Assembly: GCF_004027225.2 (NCBI RefSeq)
Contig: NC_046360.1
Coordinates: 4,204,001 to 4,268,000, forward strand
From: Strigops habroptila
Taxonomy: Eukaryota; Chordata; Aves; Psittaciformes; Psittacidae
Reading direction: 5' to 3'
Length of the DNA stretch: 64,000 bases
Shown here: piece by piece, positions 11,689-23,079 of the stretch
Layout of the letters: the number at the start of each line of letters is the position of its first letter
Position numbering within the stretch: position 1 is the stretch's first letter
Program-made: the position numbers and the translations under genes
Notes under the pieces: model-generated
What the model saw: only the letters and a program-made list of their open reading frames with translations
Databases searched by the model: none
Told to the model about the DNA's origin: nothing

Positions 11689-14269
11689 TCTTGCTTGAGT
11701 TCTTGCCCCCCAAGAACACAATCACAATTAGCATCCCTGGCAAGCGCATTTATTTCCCTTTAAACCAGATGTATTTCTCTTCAGCTTGTATGAGCTACAA
11801 AGAGGTTAAAGCTAAATTGAAATAAATTGTGTGGAGAAAACTGTAAGGATTTGTGCTGGTTTAACTAACTTGGTTTAAAAGGCGAGCTGAGTTTAAACAG
11901 GTGAGACTTTGAAACCTCAACAGGGCCTGAGGAGGTGGCCTTGAATGTGCAAATGTGATACTCAGCTGAGTGTTTTAGTTTGCCTAGTTCTCATGTATAA
12001 TAAAGTATGCTAGATACATGACACTTCATGAATTAATGCAAGGGTATAACGCATGAAGAGAGATTTTTGTACAGGATTTGTTCTTATAATGCAAATGCCA
12101 AGCAAGGCTTTAAATGGACCTGGCTGTCTGGAATCATGGAGCCTATTTCATGCTTCACTTCAAGGTTTGTTTCCATTTTCTCAACCATTTTATTATTAGA
12201 GGGTGTGGGCATGCATGTGGGGAGGGAAATTAGGGAGGAAGTGCCCAGACCAGCACAAGCCCATAGAAAACCCTGCATGTGTATGTGAGCTTTTAGCACA
12301 CTGGAGGCTCTTGTGGTGGTTACCAGGTGATGATCAGCCTGTCAGCCCGCTGTCCTCATACACGTGTTGGTGAAAGGCATTATCAGACTCTGTTGGTGTG
12401 AATTAGATCACTGGGGCTGCTGCAGTGGAGGAGAAAAAGGCCTGATTGCTTTTGGTCCAAGTGCTTTGCCTAAGAGGGAAAGCACACTGGGGAGATTTCT
12501 CTTTAATTTCATGCAATGGACAAAAAATGAAGGTATTGCCAGGGTTGGTGTACTGAGAATAATCCATGGCTGTAACCCGCCGGGCTTCCAGGTACCAGTG
12601 TAATGAAGAGATGCCAAGTTTACAGGTGATGCAGCAGCAATAAACTGCATCTCTGCAGAGAGGGATGGGGGTGCAGGGGGGTGCTCATGGCCCTCTGCAT
12701 CCTCCTCACTCTCCTCTGCATCTCTCCTGCCCATGCTAAAGTGAGACCAGACCCTGCCTTGAGCAGCACAAGCCAAAGGGAGGGCAGCTGTTGCCCCAGA
12801 ATGTTTGTGCCAGCAGTTCCAAGATGACTGATGAAAGGACACCTGCAGAAAACTCCCCCAAAACAAGGTAATGCAACATGGTGAGAGCCAAAGGCAGCTA
12901 CAAACCCACATTAATACCAGGATACTATCACTCTCCTGGTGAAACCTGTAATTAGATTTAGAAGAGGACAGCTGCTTCTGACTGCAAAGAAATATTGAGA
13001 CATGGCTGCAAAGGAGATTAGGAGATTAGGAGATTTTCCTCCTAATGCAGCTGGAATTAAAACTGGGGAGGGGGGAATAGAGATTTCACTAACTTATAAA
13101 AGTAAACCTCTTTTTTTCCCTGAAACAGTTCATTATCTTAATCTTTGGGCAAGTAAAGCAGCTATGTAAATGGGAAGAAGAAAGTTATTGCCACTAGGGC
13201 TCCAGGCTGGGATTACGGTGGTTACAGGTAGGGAGTGTGATCAATGCTGCTCTGTTTAGTATCTCCAGTGATGATTCTCCCCATGTCCCCCGCTGTGGTC
13301 TATCCAGACAGTGTGTGCTTCATCTTGCCCTGTGCATGTGGCACTTGGCACCACGGGCTCCTGATGAAAACCAGCACTTGCTTTCAGAGTGCAAGAAGTG
13401 CTGGAAACCTCTCGACATCTAAGAGAAAAGGTTGATCCCGTTGCCTCCCTACTTTAAAAGTTTCTGCCTTTATTCCCTGATGCAAAACCTCAGTTCCCAC
13501 TGAGTTCTATATGAAATAATTACTTTTATGTGCAAACTGGAGGAAAAGAAGTTTTTAAGCTGTGAGGAGTCTGATGTGACAATTCTATTAGGTTTCGGTG
13601 GGCACCTGCTTGACCCTGTAAATTGAAACTCCAGAAGGTGACTCTCTGTGTCTTATCATGGTATTTAATTTACTGTTTCAGCAGCAGGGGGTGAAAAGAG
13701 GCTGGCATGGGTTTATTCAAATCTACGTAGGAATTGAATGTGACGAAAATAACTCTATTTTTAAAAATGGCTCTGATCATGTGGAGAGTGCTGCTCTTTC
13801 TGTTCTTCCCCATCTCTGCCTCCCTGGCTCCTGAATGGGAAAGGCAAGTTGGTGTATTGACATGATAGACCAGCTTGTCAGGGTTCTGTGAACTCCTCTG
13901 TCTGCACCACATGCTTGTTTTTCACTCTTAGCATTAAAAACCCGGCCTTCACAGAGGCTTTGATTCGTGTGGTAGAGATGGAGTTGAGGAGAACTATAAC
14001 GTAATGTCCAGTTCTGAGCTGCCTCATTAACAGGCTAATTCCTGAATTTAGGATCACTTTAAATGCCATGTATGTACATTAAAGGCGTTAATGTAATTAA
14101 GAAAATGCCAGGTTGAGGTAATTTGGGAGTAGGTAATATGCCAAGAACTTCAGCTCCTGGGAAGAAGCATTTTGGTGGGAGAGAGTGACATGATGTACTG
14201 ACACCTCCCATTCCCCCTCCCCAAGCCTCCTGAACATTCATTATGCCTTAAATATTCTCAAACTGAGGT

Positions 14270-14420
14270 TTTTTCCAGTGGTCTAATTATAAACTTCATT
14301 ATAATTGTTCATTAGTTTTATTTTGTTCAATTAGCTTAACAAGTTGCCAAATGAAATACAAGGCTGGCAATTAGCTTGATCTAATTGTAATGAGCCACTC
14401 AAATTGGGTCACCAAATATG
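14270..14420. promoter_or_regulatory. candidate conserved noncoding element, AT-rich with homeodomain-type motifs
   Basis: The block is dense in TAATTA, CAATTAG and ATTAG cores. The 10-mer CAATTAGCTT occurs twice exactly 40 bp apart (14328-14337 and 14368-14377). Composition and motif density resemble known vertebrate developmental enhancers. Conservation itself cannot be seen from one sequence. Confidence 0.35.
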
Positions 14421-15097
14421 TTCATTTATAGCACTTCCTTTTTTCCCCCCAATTGGTGAACAATAACATAATATTCACAGCATCTCCTGATATAAGTAGT
14501 GGAAATTTCCCACTCATTTATTGAAGTAGAAACAAAAAAATCAATCATTTTTGCTCTTGGCAGGGCAGAAACATGCAGTCCAGGCACTTGGTTGCCCCAG
14601 TTTAACAAGAGCCCAAGAGGGGACCCCACCCCGTGTCCAAGTCCCTGTCCTGCACAGTAAAACGTGCCACCTGAGCTGCCAGGAGAGAGGTTGGTTCTGT
14701 CCTAATGTCTGTCTCTTCTGAATTCCAGAGAAATCTGCTTTTAAACACCTTGCAAAAATACTTGTGCAGCAAATCCTGCTGTGCTGCCTCTGCTGGGGCG
14801 GTGCTGAGTGCTGTTGAAACCAGGAGTGGTCCTTGCTGCGGTGTCTTCAGTGTTGTGTATTGACACACAGATGGAAGTTCCTCATCACTTGAGCCTGTCT
14901 GGTCTTAGAATGACCCACAGGGGCTTTGCCCACAGCCCCCTCAGCTGCTAGGCTGGTAATGTTGGACCCATAGATGAGGCCAATGTGGTTTTAGCCTGGA
15001 GAGAGGCTCCTGGGGCAAACTCCTTGGGGAAAAAAGGGATCTCAAATTCCAGTTTCTGTGGGGTTTGCAGCAGCAACCTGTGCTATACACCAAGTGG

Positions 15098-15190
15098 TTT
15101 GTGGTGGAAGGAACTTTGAAAGATCATCTAGACCCAGCCTGGCCAGTGCTCCAAGGGATCACCACAATGGTGCCATGCCCTAATGAAAGC
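15098..15190 (-). mobile_element. CR1 LINE 3'-end fragment, degraded
   Basis: The stretch with GGTGGAAGGAACTTTGAAAG and ATCATCTAGACCCAGCC matches the reverse complement of the CR1 3' end (family pattern: GGAAGGGACCTTAAAGATCATCTAGTTCCA). The element would therefore lie on the minus strand. Only about 90 bp is recognisable. Confidence 0.5.
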
Positions 15191-17160
15191 TGAAAGGTAA
15201 AACCATGCTACAGAGGGGAAAGCCCAGTGTGAGCTGAGCTGTCTCCCTTTGGCCAAGGGTGTTGGGAGGCTTTGGTCAGTCAAAGACTTCAGTTTGGGCT
15301 ACTCCATGGTTCTGGCCACTTTGAGCCCTGCACAGGAGCCGGTTTTGCTTTGGTTTTTGGATAACCCTGAGCTTTCTTTTTTGCCTGACTTCCCTTTTGC
15401 CACACAGTGCTCAGATCTGCTCCCGTTAAGTAGCTGCTTAGCAGAAGATCTTGGCTCACATGGTCCAGTGGATTTGCTGCAACCTCTCCCAGAAGTTAAT
15501 ATGGGTAAGAGAAATTATTTGGTATGAATAATTCCTCCTGCATGTCATGTGCACCACATCTAAATCGCAGGGATGGGCAGCACACTCATGGCTCCTCAGC
15601 AAACCTAAGTGGTGGCATTAACAGGACTCTGCATCTGACCGATGAAAACAAGATGAAATATTAAACCAGCCCAGAGACTACAACTACCTGTAAGTAATTC
15701 ATAAGCCACTGCAGTGATGGCAAGCCCAATGGTTCCATGAAGCTGTGTGCCAGCCCAAATCCGTACTTCTTCCATGCAAAATGTGCTTCATTCCTGAGAG
15801 ACGGATAAGTTTGGTGATCTATTAATGCAATCTCTTAAAATTTCAGCCAGGGCCCTTGTTCCATGTGGGAAGGGGAAAGGAGTGACTCATCCTGTTGAAT
15901 AGACAAATCCCCACCTCAGACAGGGCACCCACAGTTGCTTTTTGCTCTGCAACCCCCCTTTGATGCTGCGCTGTCTCTCGCACTGTCTCTAATTAGTTGT
16001 GTTTGCCAGCTGGGACACGGATGGTGTCAGCGCTCAGCTCGCTGAGAGGCTTCAGATTAAAGATGCCGACGGCACAGAACGGGAGAAAATTCACACCTTT
16101 GCCTTTCGCGACACAGGCAGCTACCTCAGCTCTTCAAACACCAGCCAAAGGCATTGTTCAGCTTAATGAATGCACCCGGAGTGAATGTCTGCATCTGGGG
16201 CTGCTGCAGAGACTTACTTCAAGCACTTCCCAATGGTGGTTTTCACTCTCTATGTCCCAACTTGACCCCTTGCTGCAGCTGGGAGAGCCTGAGGAGCTTT
16301 ACTGGCTATGGGGATGCAGGGATGCGATGCAATGGGATGTCCCTGCATGGTGCCAATGACACCAGGCACAAAGGAGCAAGTCCTGAGGCTGGTATGGGCC
16401 TGGGTCTGTGCCTTTGGGCTTCCCCCTGGTACCTGCTGGGCTTTGACCCACCAAACACCAGCAGGACCCATCTATCTGCCCAGTGCCAGGAGCGTGCTGC
16501 ACTTGGACAAGTTGTGGTAAGAGCATCTTTCTCCTAATTCCCTTTGCTCACTTTATATTAGTTTTATTCCTGCTGGGCTTAAGTCAGGCAGGGACAGATG
16601 TAAACAGGCTTGTAATAAGCTGCTAATATTGCAAAAGGGCTGGGTGACACATGGCTTTGCATTTGATTCAAGTAGTTACAGTCATGATATCCATTAATTT
16701 TTGTAATGCTCCTGGGAGCAAAAGTCTCTCCTTTTCATTGGAGACCTGGATTTCTAAAGATCCTGGTGTTAGATGCAGCCTGCTGGGCACTGTGCTGTGA
16801 GAAAATCCCTTTGTTTATACAGACGATGGCCTGGGGATGGTCCTGGCACTGGGGCCACCTCCCCTACATTTTATTTAAGGCTCTGAAACGATCCCAGCGC
16901 TGTGCTGAGAGGCAAAGGGTGGGCGGGTTGGTTTTAGAAGAATTAAATATATATTCCAGGCAAAAATGTCTCAGTATAAATGTTGAAGCAAAGCAGCGTC
17001 ACAGATGACAGGTCTTCAAAGCTGAAGCACGAGCCATGCTCCGGGAGGGAGGAAACCAGGCGGATCCCCCTCCCTTGATTAGCAAGGCTTTCCAGGCACC
17101 GGCTTGCTCCCTTTCTGTCTCCAGGCTGCCTTTGAAACAGCCCCTTTGACAGCTTCAGGC

Positions 17161-17230
17161 ATTTCTTAGTTTAGCTGAGAACGAGCAAACATAAAGAGAA
17201 GGAATCTGTAAGAATGACAGGTCCTGTGTG
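17161..17230 (+). repeat. local direct duplication, copy 1
   Basis: About 65 bp starting CTTAGTTTAGCTGAGA aligns with the sequence at 17521 with scattered substitutions and small gaps. The two copies begin exactly 360 bp apart. Confidence 0.8.
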
Positions 17231-17520
17231 CGTCTTTTTTATGCATTTCTGGAGCACAAAGACTATTTTATTGAGCCTGCAGGCACGTAGCTTTGTGTGA
17301 CTCCTGCTTTTAGCAGCTCTTCAGTGATGGAGCTACCTGAGAACTTTCCCAGCTGCGACCTCCATAGAAAATGCTCGATTTTGGGGTTGGTTTTGCTTTG
17401 TGTGGAACATCATGTCTTGATGGCTTGAATTCAGGCATTGGAGCATCCATTGGTCCCACTTGCATGATGTGCTGGGGGCTGAGCTCTCCTCATCCTCCTC
17501 CTAGGGTAGATCTTCCAGTC

Positions 17521-17587
17521 ATCTCTTAGTTTAGCTGAGAGTAAGTGAGCATAAGAGAAGAAATCCATAAGAACGGCAGGTCTTGCC
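17521..17587 (+). repeat. local direct duplication, copy 2
   Basis: This is the partner of the copy at 17161. Both share CTTAGTTTAGCTGAGA, then an ATAA-AGAGAA block, a TAAGAA block and CAGGTC. The copies have diverged noticeably, so this is an old event. Confidence 0.8.
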
Positions 17588-20500
17588 AAGCATCCCTGAT
17601 CCCACCTCTCTTCCCCATACAGGTGGTTTAAATTGCACAGAGAAATCAGTCTCCTGCTCAGACCTGTCTTAAACCAATTTAATTAAACACAGGTAAAGGA
17701 AGGAGCAGAAATTATGTCAATTCATCACCCTTTACTCTCTGCAGGTGCTTGGCTACAGCAGGGCACCACACTTCCCACTGCTCTTTGCTTTTCCTATTGG
17801 GAGTGATTAACCTGCTCCCTTCTGGCAAGCAAAGCCCCCTCCACCTCTGGGAAGAGGCTTTAATGATAATGAGAAAAATATGATTAAAAGCTAAACACAT
17901 GAAAAACAAGACCCCCTGATTCAGTTCCTGCCTTGCTCACAGGTTTCCTGCGTGCTGCTGGGTGAATCACTTACCTCTGTGATTCACACCGGCCCCACGC
18001 TGCCGGAACAGCAGCTCCTTATCTCCCTGCCTTGCCCCTTTGGTTTTTTCCTCTCTGGATGATGCTGGGGACCACAGAGGGGCAGATCCCCAGAGGACCC
18101 CATTTTGTGTGTCAGAGTGCCACATTGCAAGCTGTGGTGAAGTTCCTATGGATGGGGAAGGACAGGCCACAGGGCCTGGGTTCCTTCAAAGTACCCCTGA
18201 ATAACAGGGCTGATGCACTTCCCTGTCTGTAAGATGGGACAGCGATGATTTCTCTGCTCATCTGCTCTACAGGGCTGCTGGTGGTAACTTCATATCAGCA
18301 GCCAGCAGTGGCACACCAGCCCCATCATTCATTACCTCAGTGTTTTCTAACATTGCAAAGTGGATGCAATTATATTTTCGCAAAATCTGGGCTTTCTCTG
18401 ACCTGGAGTTAACATTCTTTCTTGCCTCTTGCAAGCAAGCAGGCAGCAGACATGGTCCGATGGGACAGCATGCCTTAATGATGCTCTAAACGAACTGGGC
18501 GGCTTGACATACAAAATCAAAGTATTTCCCTTCAAAAGCACTGAAAATATTTAGACATTACCATTTTCTGCCCCCAGCCAAAACTGTTTGTGGAGTTTGG
18601 CTTGGATTCACAAGCTGCTTTAGTGATCCCCAAACCAGCAGTTTTAAGACAAACCATGGTTGGGTGTTTTTGGAATTACCTAATTGGTTTTAGGTCTGGC
18701 AGACTTTTATAATAAATGCTGATTTACTGAGCTTGGCCACAAGGGTACAAAGGGATTAAAATCTATGGGCAGCTTCAAATACTGTAACACACCTCAAAGG
18801 GTAATTAAATGTAGTTCTTTCCCATTGTTATTGAACCCCGGTAGAAGAAAAGCTGGGATAAGGAAATATTTAACTCCTGCCCCCCTTATCAGACATTGCT
18901 CTGATTCTGATGATTTTGCAGATGCTTTTATGCAGATCCTCCCTCCCCTGCTCTCAAGGCCAAAACTGAGGGTTCCGCTGCTCTGCTGAGTGTCCAGATG
19001 AGACAGGGCAGGATGAGGAAGTCCTGCTGCCCAATGGAATGTTGGCCCCTAACGTTTGCAGAGAGGTGGTTCTTTTTCACCCTGCTTTGAGTGTGCGGTG
19101 ACCATGTGAGTCAAATCCAGCCTAAGCAATGGCATTTCTGCAGCTCCCCATGTGCTGTACGGAGCCTTGGCGCTATTCAGGCTCCTTATTCCCTCTAGGA
19201 AATAAGTGTCTAAACCACCACCAGGATTTGGCCCCATCCCTACCTCCCTTTTAACTCCCAGCTGGCATTTTACTTCCTAATACACTGAGACATCTTTTAA
19301 ATTCCCATCTTTACTGCATGGCGCTCCCCAAACCTTCGGTGTTTTGACATGTGATTGATGTAAAAACCCAACATCTTTCCATAATGCTGCCATGCCTTTC
19401 AAGTCCTTTGTTAAACATGGGTTGCCTCTGCGTGCAAAATCACACTGGCACAAAGAAAGCACAGCCACATCCTACTGGAGTAACTTGAAAGCAAATCTCC
19501 TTTGGGAAAAGAATCGTTTTGAGGCTCACATATGGGAGATGCAGATTCTGGCACCAACGGGTGGCTCGGTGGCATCTCCTCACTCACCTTTGGCTGCTCT
19601 CGCACCAGAAGAAGATGGGAAAAGACAAGGCACGCTGTAAGCCAGCTAAGAGGGTTAGAAACAGCTCAGTGGCTGATTCAGAAACCAGAAACTCTGATGA
19701 ATTGTGCAAACTCAGTCAAGGAGCATTTATTGCCCTGTTGCTTTAACGAGGAAGCTGTGCTCCATCAGCTGTAGCCGTTTGCTTTGTTGATGCATCTGCA
19801 ATTCTTCCTTATGCTTTTTGTATTCCCCAATAATCCCCTTCTGTTTTCTCCCACCTCTGTTAAACTCTGCAAGGGAAATAAATCCCGGTTACCCTTATGG
19901 CTGGTGCTCAGCTGGATTCTCCAGCTCCCCCCCACCTAAACTCCTGGAGCAACTCCCAGTAGTCCCAATTTTGGGAGCAGCTCCTCTGCTGCAAGGTGCC
20001 TTCTGTGCTGGGAAATCTCTAAGTCTGTGATAAATTCTGTTTTCACTCCTTTGCACGCAGTTCAGTGGCAAAACCTTCAAAAGAGGTTATTGTTGGTATT
20101 TTACTTTGTTATGGTTTGTTTCTTGCAACACAAACAAGCTAACCTGCAGGAAGAGCATTGCTCTGGCATTGCTCTCTATCTCCCATCTTAGTCCGTAGAC
20201 ATCACCTACTACTTGTTTGCATTTCATTTTGACCAGAATGATGTTAGCCTTCATTAAAAGACAATAAAAGCATTTCCTAGAGGAGGGAGAAGATCCTACT
20301 GCTTTATTTGGCTGAAAGGCACATGATGAATCAGTTCAGCTTTACTATTCCTTTTAAGGCCAAGTTTGGAAAGGTGTTGACCAGACTAGTCCTGTCTGCA
20401 GCTACCAGGATGGGGCTGAGTGACTCTCGCTGGTGCACCTGCATCCAGGGAAGCAGAACTGGTTCCGGGTCAGTGCTTTTTTGGTCTGCAAAATTTCTCA

Positions 20501-20836
20501 TTTTGGATTTTCTTATGCATGTTGGTTATAAAATCACACTTTGAAACATGTAGCAGTGCTGGAATGAAGTTTAAGTGCTTTCCCGTGCTGCTGTAAAGGT
20601 GAGGTGGTGGTGGAGGCCATCAGCTGGGCGCAGGACTCATGGCTGAGATGAGGGGGACAGAAGGTGCTGGTCCAGCCGTGGAGTGCCTCTGGTTTTGGGC
20701 AGCAAAAGAGGGTTGTCTGTGCCCCATGCACAGCTCTGGGTGCCTGTAACCCGCACCCCTGCCCTCAGGGATACAGCTGAGCCGCAGGGCAAAGCTTATG
20801 GATGGCTCTTGGATGCTCTTTTCAACCTCCTGTGTG

Positions 20837-20863
20837 CATCCCTTGGGATGATGCCCTTTGCAC
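20837..20863 (+). repeat. isolated minisatellite-like unit
   Basis: The run CATCCCTTGGGATG, then ATG, then CCCTTTGCAC matches the core of the 35-bp unit at 21.7-22.3 kb apart from a duplicated ATG. It stands alone about 870 bp before the array. Confidence 0.65.
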
Positions 20864-21699
20864 GCTGCTTTCACAGTGGCATAAGCCTCACAGCAGAGCC
20901 AAACCCGCCTCCCCAGACTGCCCATGGAGGAAACAGGGGTGTCTGAAGTAGGAAATTAGCTGAATTCTGGATCACCAAGCTTCCACAAGCAGCTAAATGA
21001 TCCTGTTTCACTTTATTATATCAAGTACCAAGAGCAGACAGCAAGATGACCTTCATCACTGCAGCTTGATTGATCAGTTTTACCTTCTTTGAGGATACAA
21101 AATCTTCATGTTCTCTTGGTTTTTCATTGTATTTCCCACACTTGTGTGGGCCCAGCCCCAGGCTGATGCTCTCATCGCACCTCACAGCATCTCTCTACAT
21201 GGGAGAACAGCGTTTACTCACGTTCCTGTTTGTGCGGAGTGGTAAAATATCGGACCTAAATTATTTATGACATTCATAGGAGTGGTTATGGAGGCAAACA
21301 AGATTACAGCAAGTACTACATAAAAGCTTGTTTATGCAGGGAGGGAGAAGAAATCAAACTCAGAGACATGTTTGCAAAACTGCAGAAGAACCCAAGGGGA
21401 TGGGATTTTTTCAGTTTTTCCTCTCCTTTTCTTTCTTTTTTTTCCCCCACTGTTTTTATTGTGATCACTGTTACAACTCCCAGCTGACTGTGTTCTTAGT
21501 GCGAGGCTGGTCCCAGCTGAGGGGGATTTTGGGATTTGATGGTAGAGGTCAACAGATCAAGGGTGGTTTCATAATCAAAGCACCACTAAACGCACACCTG
21601 CGTGTGTGAGCAGCTCACCTGTGCCTGCACTGCTGCCAGGCAGTGCTTGTGCAAGGCCAGTGGTGCTGCCCTGCATGTCCTTGTGCACGGTCCTTCACC

Positions 21700-22290
21700 C
21701 CGCTGCACGCCTCTTTGGGTGCCCTTTGCAAACTGCTGTCTGCATAGCTTTGCACACCCCTTGGGATGCCCTTTGCACACCTCTTTGTACACCCGTTAGG
21801 ATGACCCTTGCACAACTTTTTGCACACCCTTTGGGATGCCCTTTGCACAACTCCTTGCACACCCCCTGGGATGCCCTTTGCATGCCCCTTTGCACAGCTT
21901 TGCACATCATCTCTTTGGGATGCCCTTTGCACAACTCTGCACACCTTTTGGGATGCCCTTTGCACACCTCTTTGCACACCCCTTGGGGTGCCCCTTGCAC
22001 GCCTCTTTGCACAGCCCTTGCGATGCCCCTTGCACACCCCTTTGCACATCCTTTGGGATGCCCCTTGCACACCCCTTTGCACACCCTTGGGGATGCCCTT
22101 TGCATAACTCTTTGCACACCCCTTGGGATGCCCTTTGCACAACTCTGCACACCTTTTGGGATCCCCTTTGCATAACTCTTTGCACACCCCTTGGGATGCC
22201 CTTTGCACAACTCTGCACACCTTTTGGGATCCCCTTTGCACAACTCTTTGCACACCCTTTGGGGTGCCCTTTGCACACCTCCCTCATCCC
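21700..22290 (+). repeat. 35-bp-unit minisatellite with 68-bp higher-order repeat
   Basis: About 16 head-to-tail units share the core TTGGGATGCCCTTTGCAC plus a CTTTGCACACC segment. Core starts fall at 21761, 21796, 21831, 21866, 21915, 21948, 21983, 22018, 22053, 22087, 22123, 22156, 22191, 22224 and 22259. Most steps are 35 bp, some are 33 bp, and one is 49 bp. At the 3' end a 35+33 pair has been copied as one block: 22123-22190 and 22191-22258 differ at only two positions. Neither strand of the unit contains a stop codon, so long chance ORFs run through it. The array ends about 70 bp before the CpG island. Confidence 0.95.
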
Positions 22291-22730
22291 CCGTGCACAG
22301 CCCCGTGCAAACCGCAGCGCACCCCTTTGCACACGGCTCTTTCTTTTGCACACGACACCCCCCCCTTCCCACGGTACACGCGCGCGGCTCTTTGCACACT
22401 TCCCGCCCCCCCCCGGGCACGCGCCCGTCCGGCCGCAGCGGGCTCCGCGCAGTGACGGCGGCCGCCGCCAGGGGGCAGCCGCGCTCTTCCCGCAGCCCCG
22501 CGGCCGCTGAGGGAACCCCCGGCCCCGCTCCAGCCCCGCTCCGCTCAGGGGGGACCGGCCGCAGCCCACCGCGAGTGAGACACAAACTTGTGCGGGCCGC
22601 CAGCGCTGCGGCTCCGCGGCGAAAGGCGCAGGGCAGCTCCCGAGAGCGGCGGCCCGGGCAGCGCAACCCCTCAGGGCGCAGAGGGGCACCTGCGGGCCGG
22701 CCCCGCGCCGAGCCCCTGCCCCGAGCCCCT

Positions 22731-22739
22731 CAGGTGAGG
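22731..22739 (+). other. consensus splice donor inside the CpG island
   Basis: CAGGTGAGG is a full-consensus 5' splice site in the GC-rich leader region, about 350 bp before the coding start. It could end a noncoding exon of the downstream gene. In GC-rich DNA it could equally be chance, and no obvious acceptor precedes 23080. Confidence 0.25.
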
Positions 22740-23079
22740 CCCCGCCCCGCCCGGCCCAGCCGCGGTTCATCGGTCCGTCCATCCGCACCGCCGCAGCCCC
22801 CGGCACAGCGCCCGGCTGCCCCGGGGGAGCGCTGCTGCTGCCGCCGCGGCGGGCGGGGCCGGCTGCCCCCCGGGGCGGCGATGCGGCGGGGCCGGCCGTG
22901 AGCGCGGGGCCGGCGGGGAGCGGGGACATCCCGCCCCCCCCTTCGCCTCGCCTCCCCTCCGCGGGGCGCCCGGCCCCGCCGCCGGACGGGCAGGCGCGGG
23001 GGGAGTGGTTAACGGCTCCGCCGCGACACCCCCGGCCCCCCGCCCCGACGAGCCGCCCCGCTCCAAATAAATCAGCACC

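Larger units (their letters stand above)
6441..15097. other. intergenic DNA between AACS and the next gene, part 1
   Basis: No coding exon is supported here. The ORFs present (up to 167 codons on the minus strand at 12408-12911) show no domain or splice support. The contents I can name are a near-perfect tandem copy of about 22 bp at 6520-6565, perfect hairpins at 7055-7080, 7132-7149 and 11660-11688, an 8-bp triplet repeat (GAGATTAG) at 13013-13036, and AT-rich homeodomain-motif-rich blocks at about 7190-7460, 10040-10700 and 14270-14420 that look like conserved noncoding elements. Confidence 0.6.
15191..21690. other. intergenic DNA between AACS and the next gene, part 2
   Basis: No coding exon is supported; short ORFs overlap on both strands with no similarity. 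The notable content is a 65-bp direct duplication (17161 and 17521) and an isolated unit similar to the downstream minisatellite at 20837-20863. The rest is moderate-GC unique sequence with nothing I can name. Confidence 0.6.

Noticed and set aside
12408..12911. 167-codon minus-strand ORF in the intergenic region
   Set aside because: No recognisable domain, several overlapping alternatives, no splice or promoter context; expected by chance in 15 kb.
21606..22175. 189-codon plus-strand ORF, plus similar ORFs at 21836-22510 and 22191-22901
   Set aside because: Same periodic chance-ORF explanation; the peptide repeats only mirror the DNA repeat.
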